DNA of 64,000 nt from Thermoclostridium sp036562185 (GTDB lineage Bacteria; Bacillota; Clostridia; DSM-8532), in assembly GCA_036562185.1 (NCBI GenBank), contig DATCKN010000129.1, positions 70,086-134,085 on the forward strand, given 5' to 3'. Shown here in pieces: positions 54,939-62,064 of the stretch. Under the pieces are notes generated by a model. The model was given only the letters and a program-made list of their open reading frames with translations. It had not been told where the DNA came from and made no database searches. How positions within the stretch are numbered: the first letter of the stretch is position 1; every line of letters starts with the position of its first letter. Position numbers and translations under genes: made by a program.

Positions 54939-55589
54939 TTGAATTCATCTGTTTTGATATCGGAATTAGCCAAAGGGATGCTTACTTCAGTTGTTATTTT
55001 TACCCTTACATTATTGCTTTCCCTGCCTTTGGGATTGCTGGTCGCTTTCGGGCGTATGTCAAGAAATTGGCTTGTGTGCTGGATATTTAAGATATACATA
55101 TCAATATTAAGGGGAACCCCGTTGATTTTGCAGTTAATGGTTGTATATTTCGGGCCGTTTTTTATTTTTGGTATCCAGATGCCCAGGAATTACAGGTTTA
55201 CTGCCGTTATCATCGGTTTTGTCCTTAACTATGCCGCGTATTTTGCTGAAATCTACAGAAGCGGTATTGAGTCCATACCAACAGGGCAGTATGAAGCTGC
55301 TAAAGTATTAGGATACAGCAAATCCCAAACTTTTTTTAAAATAATACTGCCACAGGTAATTAAACGCATATTGCCCCCGGTAACAAATGAAGCCATTACA
55401 CTTATTAAGGATACTTCGCTGGCATACGCCATCTCTGTCCAGGAGATGTTTACAATAGCCCGGGCTTTTGCATCAGCTCAGGCTTCAATGATTCCTTTTG
55501 TCGCTGCCGGTATATTCTATTACATATTTAACTTTGTTGTGGCGTATATCATGGAATGGATAGAGAAAAAACTAAGCTATTACAGGTAA
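54939..55589 (+). CDS. Polar amino-acid ABC transporter permease
   Basis: 216 residues with five to six helices, HisM/GlnP type (LRGTPLILQLMVVYFG, EIYRSGIESIPTGQYEAAKV). The EAA loop is GQYEAAKVLGYSKSQTFFKI. Start is TTG at 54939 behind GGGGGAAGACAGG. It forms a homodimeric channel with the next ATPase. Confidence 0.93.
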   Translation: MNSSVLISELAKGMLTSVVIFTLTLLLSLPLGLLVAFGRMSRNWLVCWIFKIYISILRGTPLILQLMVVYFGPFFIFGIQMPRNYRFTAVIIGFVLNYAAYFAEIYRSGIESIPTGQYEAAKVLGYSKSQTFFKIILPQVIKRILPPVTNEAITLIKDTSLAYAISVQEMFTIARAFASAQASMIPFVAAGIFYYIFNFVVAYIMEWIEKKLSYYR

Positions 55590-55631
55590 AATACCGTAAA
55601 AAAGATAAAATTGACTGCTGGAGAGGTATAA

Positions 55632-56393
55632 ATGAAGCTGTTTGAAATGAAAAATCTGAAAAAGAGTTTTAACGGTCTTGAAATAATAAAAGGCATCTCA
55701 TTAAGCGTGGAACAGGGCCAGGTTGTTGCCATAATCGGCCCTTCAGGTTCGGGTAAATCCACGCTTCTCAGGTGTGCGACAATGCTGGAGAGAATTGACA
55801 GCGGTGAAATAATATATCTGGGAGAGTATGCAGCTAGAACGGGTGAAGACGGAAAAGCGGTATATGCACCGCAAAGCAGCCTTAAAAAAATACAGAGCTA
55901 CTTTGGCCTTGTATTTCAGAATTTTAACCTGTTCCCTCATTTTTCAGTAATTAAAAATGTAATTGATCCGCTGATTTCAGTAAAAAAAATGAACAGGGAA
56001 GAGGCATATCAAATTGGACGTTCATTACTTGAAAAAATGGGCCTTCAGGACAAGGAAAACGCATACCCGTACCAATTATCAGGAGGCCAGCAGCAAAGAG
56101 TGTCCATTGCCCGTGCGCTGGCATTAAATCCAAAGATACTGTTCTTTGACGAACCCACGTCTGCGCTTGATCCTGAACTTACAGGTGAAATACTTAAGGT
56201 AATGAGGGATTTGGCAAAAGAGCATATGACAATGGTAATAGTAACCCATGAAATGAACTTTGCACGGGATGTAGCCGATCATATTATTTTTATGGACAAC
56301 GGGATTATCGCAGAAGAAGGGGCCCCCGGCGAAATAATGGTTAATCCGAAAAATGAGCGCACAAAGCTTTTCCTGGGGAAATTTGCAGGATAA
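55632..56393 (+). CDS. Polar amino-acid ABC transporter ATPase
   Basis: 253 residues. Walker A GPSGSGKST, signature LSGGQQQRVSIARAL, Walker B ILFFDEPTSALDPEL, switch VTHEMNFARDVA. GlnQ/HisP type; powers uptake by the preceding permease. GGAGAGG precedes ATG at 55632; last gene, before a terminator. Confidence 0.95.
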   Translation: MKLFEMKNLKKSFNGLEIIKGISLSVEQGQVVAIIGPSGSGKSTLLRCATMLERIDSGEIIYLGEYAARTGEDGKAVYAPQSSLKKIQSYFGLVFQNFNLFPHFSVIKNVIDPLISVKKMNREEAYQIGRSLLEKMGLQDKENAYPYQLSGGQQQRVSIARALALNPKILFFDEPTSALDPELTGEILKVMRDLAKEHMTMVIVTHEMNFARDVADHIIFMDNGIIAEEGAPGEIMVNPKNERTKLFLGKFAG

Positions 56394-56408
56394 ACGGCAA
56401 TAACAATA

Positions 56409-56433
56409 AACGGAGGGATTTGGCCCCTCCGTT
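56409..56433. terminator. Bidirectional terminator between the two amino-acid transporter operons
   Basis: AACGGAGGG (56409-56417) and CCCTCCGTT (56425-56433) with a seven-base loop, followed by GTTT on the plus and TATTGTT on the minus strand. Confidence 0.75.
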
Positions 56434-56435
56434 GT

Positions 56436-57077
56436 TTACTTGTTCTGAAGTTTATATATGATTTTATAGCCGTGATTTTCTATTTCCTTTTCAATCTCTG
56501 TTGTATCCTGGCTGTTTATTCCAACCACAATGGCACTTTTTCCACTGGTTCCGCGGTAAACGGCAACGTTTGTAATATTGGCACCATGTATTGCGAAAAT
56601 CCCAGCCAGGTGGGACATAATACCAGGTTCATCATCCACTTCAATCGTGAGCCGTGTACCTTTTTCCCGGAATCCTAAAAGTTCTATAAAAGAATCGAAT
56701 ATATCACTTTCGGTAATAATTCCTACAAGTTTGCCATTATCAACAACAGGCAGGAAACTGACGCCATTATCCCTCATTAATATTGCTGCTTCTTCAAGAA
56801 GAGCATCTGGTGAGATTGTAATGGGATCCTTGGTCATTACTTTGCTAATCTTTGTTTTAGCAAGAATATAAGTAAGCTCGTTTATACTTAAACTTGTAGC
56901 TTTTGAGGGAGATGAGCGGCTGATATCGATGTTTGAAACCACGCCTACCAGTTTTCCGTCCTTTACTACAGGAAGCCTGCGGATATTATATTTTGTCATA
57001 ATCTCATGTGCATCAGGAATGGTTTGATCGGGTGAAATGGTGTATGGATTGGTTGTCATCTTATTTTTTACAAACAT
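56436..57077 (-). CDS. CBS-domain pair with C-terminal ACT domain (AcuB-like)
   Basis: 213 residues. Two CBS motifs (about 1-58 and 75-130; KYNIRRLPVVKDGKLVGVVS, DNGVSFLPVVDNGKLVGIIT) bind adenosine nucleotides, and the last about 70 residues (RLTIEVDDEPGIMSHLAGIF) form an ACT domain that binds amino acids. This CBS-ACT order is seen in AcuB-like proteins. It is three bases from livF, the last gene of the branched-chain transporter operon, suggesting it senses energy state and intracellular amino acid level. ATG at 57077 follows GGAGG. The regulated partner is unknown. Confidence 0.88.
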   Translation of the reverse strand: MFVKNKMTTNPYTISPDQTIPDAHEIMTKYNIRRLPVVKDGKLVGVVSNIDISRSSPSKATSLSINELTYILAKTKISKVMTKDPITISPDALLEEAAILMRDNGVSFLPVVDNGKLVGIITESDIFDSFIELLGFREKGTRLTIEVDDEPGIMSHLAGIFAIHGANITNVAVYRGTSGKSAIVVGINSQDTTEIEKEIENHGYKIIYKLQNK

Positions 57078-57080
57078 AAT

Positions 57081-57785
57081 CTAACCTCCCAAATATGCTT
57101 TTTTGACTTCATCGCTTTGCATAAGCTCCTCGCCGGTTCCTGAAAGGGTTATTTTGCCGGTTTCCATAACATAAGCCCTGTCAGCAATCTGAAGGGCCAT
57201 ACTGGCATTTTGCTCAACAAGAAGTACAGTAGTGCCTTTTTCATTTATATCTTTAATTATATCAAAAATCTCCTGAACAAGTAAGGGAGCAAGGCCCATT
57301 GAAGGTTCATCAAGGCACAGAAGTTTAGGGCGGCTCATAAGTGCTCTGCCCATGGCCAGCATCTGTTGTTCACCTCCCGACAAGGTGCCTGCAGCCTGCT
57401 TCTTCCTGTCGGCGAGAATGGGGAAGCGTTCAAATACCATGTTTAAATCTTTCGCAATTCCATCCCTGTCCTTCCTAAGGTATGCTCCTAATTCAAGATT
57501 TTCCAGAACGGTCATTGAACTGAAAACACGCCGGCCTTCAGGAACCTGGGAAATGCCTATTGCAACCCTTTCCTGAGCACTTAAATGTGTGATATCCTTT
57601 CCGTCAAAAATAACAGTACCGTCGGACGGCTTCTTCAGACCCGATATTGTCCTGAGCGTGGTGGTTTTACCTGCACCGTTAGCCCCTATGAGCGTTACAA
57701 TTTCACCATCATTTACTGTAAGTGATATTCCCTTAATGGCGTGAATAACTCCAAAATGAACATGTAAATTGGTTATTTCAAGCAT
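57081..57785 (-). CDS. livF: Branched-chain amino-acid ABC transporter ATPase LivF
   Basis: 234 residues. Walker A GANGAGKTT, signature LSGGEQQMLAMGRAL, Walker B LLCLDEPSMGLAP. LivF-type end (YVMETGKITLSGTGEELM). ATG at 57785 has GGAGG nine bases upstream and lies one base beyond the livG stop; the open frame back to 57815 overlaps livG. Confidence 0.94.
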   Translation of the reverse strand: MLEITNLHVHFGVIHAIKGISLTVNDGEIVTLIGANGAGKTTTLRTISGLKKPSDGTVIFDGKDITHLSAQERVAIGISQVPEGRRVFSSMTVLENLELGAYLRKDRDGIAKDLNMVFERFPILADRKKQAAGTLSGGEQQMLAMGRALMSRPKLLCLDEPSMGLAPLLVQEIFDIIKDINEKGTTVLLVEQNASMALQIADRAYVMETGKITLSGTGEELMQSDEVKKAYLGG

Positions 57786-57786
57786 T

Positions 57787-58563
57787 TCACATTTCCTCCC
57801 CCAAATAAGCTTCAATTACACGTTTGTTGGATTTTATTTCTGCTGGGGTTCCCTCTGCAATAACCATACCATAGTCCAAAACGTAAATTCGCTCACAAAT
57901 CTTCATTACAAGAGACATATCATGCTCAATAAGCAAAATTGTCAACTTAAAGTTCTCACGTATCCAGCCAATCATTTCAGTTAGCTGGGCTGTTTCGGCA
58001 GGATTCATGCCTGCGGCCGGTTCGTCAAGCAGCAAAATGCATGGATTTGTTGCCAGAGCACGTATAATCTCCAACTGGCGCTGCTCTCCGTATGGCAGAT
58101 TTTTGGCCAGTTCATCCTTTTTATGATCAAGCTTTAAAATTTCAAGCAAATGTATACTATTGTCAAGCATTTCTTTTTCTTCATCCGAATAAGATCTTGA
58201 ATGAAAAAAAGAAGATAACAGTCCATATTTAACATTTTTATTCATGGCTATCCGTACGTTATCCAGTACTGTCAAATCCCTAAAAAGCCGTATGTTCTGA
58301 AAGGTTCTGGCAATACCTTTTTTGCATATTGTATATGGTTTTAATCCCTGTATCTGTTCTTCCTTTTGATCACGGTAAAGGGTTATAATTCCTGACGTTG
58401 GCTGGTACATACCTGTTAAAAGGTTGAAAACAGTTGTTTTCCCGGCGCCGTTAGGCCCAATCAGTCCAACCAGTTCACCCTGTTCCAGCTCCATGCTTAC
58501 ATTTGATACAGCCATTAGGCCACCAAAAGATTTTGAAAGTTTGTTTACACTGAGAATGGGCAT
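57787..58563 (-). CDS. livG: Branched-chain amino-acid ABC transporter ATPase LivG
   Basis: 258 residues. Walker A GPNGAGKTT, signature LPYGEQRQLEIIRAL, Walker B ILLLDEPAAGMNP, switch LLIEHDMSLVM. The LivG-specific IARTFQNIRLF is present. Start TAATG overlaps the livM stop; GGAGG lies eight bases upstream. Confidence 0.95.
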   Translation of the reverse strand: MPILSVNKLSKSFGGLMAVSNVSMELEQGELVGLIGPNGAGKTTVFNLLTGMYQPTSGIITLYRDQKEEQIQGLKPYTICKKGIARTFQNIRLFRDLTVLDNVRIAMNKNVKYGLLSSFFHSRSYSDEEKEMLDNSIHLLEILKLDHKKDELAKNLPYGEQRQLEIIRALATNPCILLLDEPAAGMNPAETAQLTEMIGWIRENFKLTILLIEHDMSLVMKICERIYVLDYGMVIAEGTPAEIKSNKRVIEAYLGEEM

Positions 58564-59564
58564 TACGCGGCACCTCCATTTCTGCCTTTTATACCTTCAG
58601 TCCACTTTTTCAGAAGAGAAAGTGATAATTCTTTAGAACCCATAATTCCCTGTGGCCTGAACTGCATAATTACAACAAGCAGTACTCCATAGATTATCAT
58701 TTTCAGTTCGGGAAAAGACTGTAAATAAGTTGATATTAAAGCTAAAAGAATAGCTGAAATAATTGAACCTGAGATACTTCCCATACCTCCTAAAACAACT
58801 ATTACAAGTATGTCAATGGATTTCTGGAAACCAAACAAATCAGGTGAAATGTAATAGAAATAGGAGGAGTAAAGTGCGCCGGCAATGCCTGCAAAAAATG
58901 CTCCGGTAACAAATGCTATTACTTTGTATTTTGTTGAACTGATTCCCATTGCTTCTGCTGCAATCTCGTCTTCCCTTATTGAAATGCATGCTCTGCCATG
59001 AGAAGATTTAATAAAGTTGCTAATCAGGATAACAGTACCGGCAGTAAAGACGAAAAGCCATATCCAGTTATTAAACTGCGGAATTTCGCTTAATCCTGCG
59101 GCACCGTTTGTGATATCCTCAAGAACGTTCCTGAACAATATTTTAATTATTTCCGCCATCCCTATGGTAGCAATCGCAAGGTAATCGCCTTTCAGACGCA
59201 GGGTGGGCAGTCCGACAAAAAATCCCACAATTGCGGCAAATACAGCACCTGCGATAACCCCTCCAACAAAACCAAACACTGTGGAATATCTTAAAGTTAT
59301 AATTGCGCATGTATATGCACCGATTGACATAAAACCTGCATGCCCCAGGGAAAACTGTCCGGTAAATCCAGTGATTAAATTAAGGCTTACGGCAAGAATG
59401 ATATTGACGCCTATTGTTACCAATGTCGAGAAAATATAATCATTAATTATGTTTGCTGAAATTAATACCTGAACTATAACAAGGGTAAGCAATAATGTTA
59501 TCCATTTTCCTGCCAGTGACAGCCATTTACTGTTTCCAGATGCATTAACTATATTTTTCACCAT
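58563..59564 (-). CDS. livM: Branched-chain amino-acid ABC transporter permease LivM
   Basis: 333 residues with about ten helices. Signatures SLNLITGFTGQFSLGHAGFM and the ISIREDEIAAEAMGISSTKY EAA loop. ATG at 59564 follows GAAGGTG, immediately after the livH stop. Its stop overlaps livG by one base. Confidence 0.94.
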   Translation of the reverse strand: MVKNIVNASGNSKWLSLAGKWITLLLTLVIVQVLISANIINDYIFSTLVTIGVNIILAVSLNLITGFTGQFSLGHAGFMSIGAYTCAIITLRYSTVFGFVGGVIAGAVFAAIVGFFVGLPTLRLKGDYLAIATIGMAEIIKILFRNVLEDITNGAAGLSEIPQFNNWIWLFVFTAGTVILISNFIKSSHGRACISIREDEIAAEAMGISSTKYKVIAFVTGAFFAGIAGALYSSYFYYISPDLFGFQKSIDILVIVVLGGMGSISGSIISAILLALISTYLQSFPELKMIIYGVLLVVIMQFRPQGIMGSKELSLSLLKKWTEGIKGRNGGAA

Positions 59565-60449
59565 CTACACCTTCTCTCTTGTCTCTTTACCCAGTAAACC
59601 CGAAGGCTTTACGATGAGGATTATAATTAAAATTGCAAAAACAACGGCATCTCTATACATGGAGTTCCCGTAGCCTGACACCATAACTTCAACCAAGCCG
59701 ATAAAATAGCCTCCAATCATAGCACCCGGTATTAATCCTATACCACCGAATACAGCGGCGACAAAGGCTCTAAGACCCGGCATTACTCCCATAAGTGGAT
59801 TGATTGAATTATAGTATATTCCTACAAGTATTCCTGCAGCGCCTGCCAGGGCGGATCCTACAAGGAAAGTAAATGAGATGGTTCTGTCAACACTGATTCC
59901 CATTAACTGAGCTGCATCCCTGTCAAGCGAAACCGCACGCATTGCTTTGCCTATACGGGTCTTTTTAACAATAAACTGCAACAGTATCATTAAAACTATG
60001 GTGATGGAAATAATTAGAATTTGATGTGATGAGAAAACTAAATTTCCCAGGTGATAGCTTTTTGCCATAAATCCTGTTAAAAGCGGGTAAGAGCGGGGAT
60101 CGGGCTTGACAAAAAACATCGTTCCGTACTCAATAACTAATGAAACACCAATTGCAGTAATAAGCACAGCAATTCTTGTGGCATTCCGTAACGGCTTATA
60201 TGCTACTTTCTCAATGGTTACACCCAATAAAGCACAAACAATCATGGAAATTAGAAGGGAGGGGAAGAACCCTAATTTTAAAGTTGTCATGCAGAAATAG
60301 CCCACATAGGCTCCTATCATATATACATCACCGTGGGCAAAATTTATCAGCTTTATTATGCCATAAACCATAGTATAGCCGAGGGCTATCAGAGCATAAA
60401 TGCTGCCTAAGGATATACCATTGATTATCTGCTGTAAAAACCTTTCCAA
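59565..60449 (-). CDS. livH: Branched-chain amino-acid ABC transporter permease LivH
   Basis: 294 residues. N-terminal QQIINGISLGSIYALIALGY and MVYGIIKLINFAHGDVYMIG are the LivH hallmark. The loop MRAVSLDRDAAQLMGISVDR precedes the coupling helix. Start TTG at 60449 with GAGGG seven bases upstream. Confidence 0.93.
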   Translation of the reverse strand: MERFLQQIINGISLGSIYALIALGYTMVYGIIKLINFAHGDVYMIGAYVGYFCMTTLKLGFFPSLLISMIVCALLGVTIEKVAYKPLRNATRIAVLITAIGVSLVIEYGTMFFVKPDPRSYPLLTGFMAKSYHLGNLVFSSHQILIISITIVLMILLQFIVKKTRIGKAMRAVSLDRDAAQLMGISVDRTISFTFLVGSALAGAAGILVGIYYNSINPLMGVMPGLRAFVAAVFGGIGLIPGAMIGGYFIGLVEVMVSGYGNSMYRDAVVFAILIIILIVKPSGLLGKETREKV

Positions 60450-60648
60450 AATTTATCCCTCTTTCATGCTACAGCGTATTAAATTATAATACTACACTGC
60501 GATATTTTAGTATTAATAAATATTGCTAAAATATAAATTCCCGATAAAAACAGCTTATCGCAGCTGAAGATAAGTAAAACAAGCTGCGATTTCCAAGCAT
60601 AACCGCCGGTGAAACGGAAGAAACTGTTAAAATGAATGAAATAAACAG

Positions 60649-60674
60649 CATGAGGGCAATTTAATGCCCTCATG
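60649..60674 (-). terminator. Stem-loop after livJ, probably a partial terminator
   Basis: CATGAGGGCA (60649-60658) and TGCCCTCATG (60665-60674), 10-bp stem just after the livJ stop, no strong T-run on the minus strand. A second stem, ATCGCAGCT/AGCTGCGAT, lies at 60557-60590. Together they may keep the binding protein in excess of the permeases. Confidence 0.6.
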
Positions 60675-60681
60675 TCTAGAA

Positions 60682-61833
60682 TTATGGATTGACTTTTACG
60701 CTGGAATACGGTTCACCGTTTTTCAATTCTATAACAAATATGGATTTTACCGGATTGTGGTTTTCATCAACGCTTAAGGTACCTGTTACACCGACAAAAT
60801 TCTTTGTAGATGCAAGGGCATCTTTTATAGCTTCACCGGTAAGGCTTTCTGCACGGCTGATTGCATCGGCAACAAATTTTGCAAGGTCATAACCAAGTGC
60901 GTTAAAAGCATTTGGCTTCTTTCCGTATTTAGCTTCAAAATCAGCGATGAACTTCAAAACGACCGGATCATCACCAATTGAAGAATAATGGTTAGAGAAA
61001 TATACATTATTCAATGCATCAGCTCCTGCAAGTTCAACAAGAACGGGAGAATCAAATCCGTCTGCCCCGAGAATGGGCTTGTCAATTCCCAGGGTACGAG
61101 CCTGCTTGATAATAAGACCTGCTTCATTATAATATCCGGGAATGAAGATTGCATCGAAGTCCAGATCTTTAATTTTTGTTAATATTGCATTAAAGTCGGT
61201 ATCACCTTTTACATAAGATTCTTCAGCTACAATTGTGCCACCTGCAGCAGTAAATGTTTCCTTGAAGTTTTTGGTGAGCCCTTTGCTGTAATCATTGGAG
61301 CTGTCCATGATAATAACGGCTTTTTTTGCGGAAAGGTTTTCAGCTGCAAAATTAGCCATTACCCTTCCCTGGAATGAATCGTTGAAACAAATGCGGAAAA
61401 CATATTCATGCACCGAGCCGTCTGCAGCGAAGGTTAAATTATCTCCTGTGGCAGAACCTGTAGCAATGGGGATTTTGTTCTTATTTGCAACAGGAATTTG
61501 AGAAGTGAAAGCACCGGTAGTGGCAGGACCTAAAATAGCCAATACCTTATCCTGTGAAACAAGCTTGTTTGCAAGGGTTGAAGCTTCGGATGGCTTTGAC
61601 TCGTTATCGTATTTTATCGCTTTGATTAATTTGCCGTTTATTCCGCCGGCCTGATTTATTTCGTCAATTGCCATTTCAATACCTTCAACCGCCCCCTGGC
61701 CGTATGTAGCATTGTCGCCCGACAACTCGTAATTTATGCCTATTCTGATTTCGTCCGTGTTGGTGGCAGAACAGGCTGTAAACAGAGCTACGGTCAAAAC
61801 ACAGATGAGTAAACACGCAAGTTTCTTTTTCAT
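60682..61833 (-). CDS. Branched-chain amino-acid ABC transporter substrate-binding lipoprotein
   Basis: 383 residues. Lipobox Cys21 (ALFTACSA). The Leu/Ile/Val-binding fold shows IRIGINYELSGDNATYGQGA and ALAYDLAK-like segments; the late NAFNALGYDLAKFVADAIS is typical. ATG at 61833 follows GGAGGGA. First gene of the livJ-H-M-G-F order, with promoter at 61885-61914. Confidence 0.92.
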   Translation of the reverse strand: MKKKLACLLICVLTVALFTACSATNTDEIRIGINYELSGDNATYGQGAVEGIEMAIDEINQAGGINGKLIKAIKYDNESKPSEASTLANKLVSQDKVLAILGPATTGAFTSQIPVANKNKIPIATGSATGDNLTFAADGSVHEYVFRICFNDSFQGRVMANFAAENLSAKKAVIIMDSSNDYSKGLTKNFKETFTAAGGTIVAEESYVKGDTDFNAILTKIKDLDFDAIFIPGYYNEAGLIIKQARTLGIDKPILGADGFDSPVLVELAGADALNNVYFSNHYSSIGDDPVVLKFIADFEAKYGKKPNAFNALGYDLAKFVADAISRAESLTGEAIKDALASTKNFVGVTGTLSVDENHNPVKSIFVIELKNGEPYSSVKVNP

Positions 61834-61884
61834 ATTGATCCCTCCATTTATACTCTATTTATAAATATAAATATAATTTAAGTT

Positions 61885-61914
61885 ATTTTATTATTTTTCA
61901 TAGTACTGTGTCAA
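61885..61914 (-). promoter_or_regulatory. Promoter of the liv operon
   Basis: On the minus strand TTGACA (61914-61909), 18-base spacer, TAAAAT (61890-61885), nearly consensus. Confidence 0.75.
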
Positions 61915-62001
61915 GTGATTAGGAAAACTAAGTTACAGACTTTTTAAAAGTTTACGGGATTTTTTGCCGGATTAAATTTATACTCAAAAACAGTATATTT
62001 A

Positions 62002-62041
62002 TAAAAAAACAGCCCCTGATCAATGTACTGATCTGGGCTGT
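62002..62041 (-). terminator. Terminator of hppA
   Basis: ACAGCCC with GATCA on the left (62009-62022) pairs with TGATC and GGGCTGT on the right (62029-62041), with one small bulge; on the minus strand the stem ends in TTTTTTTATA. Confidence 0.8.
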
Positions 62042-62064
62042 CCATTAAATATTAAATTGGATGT

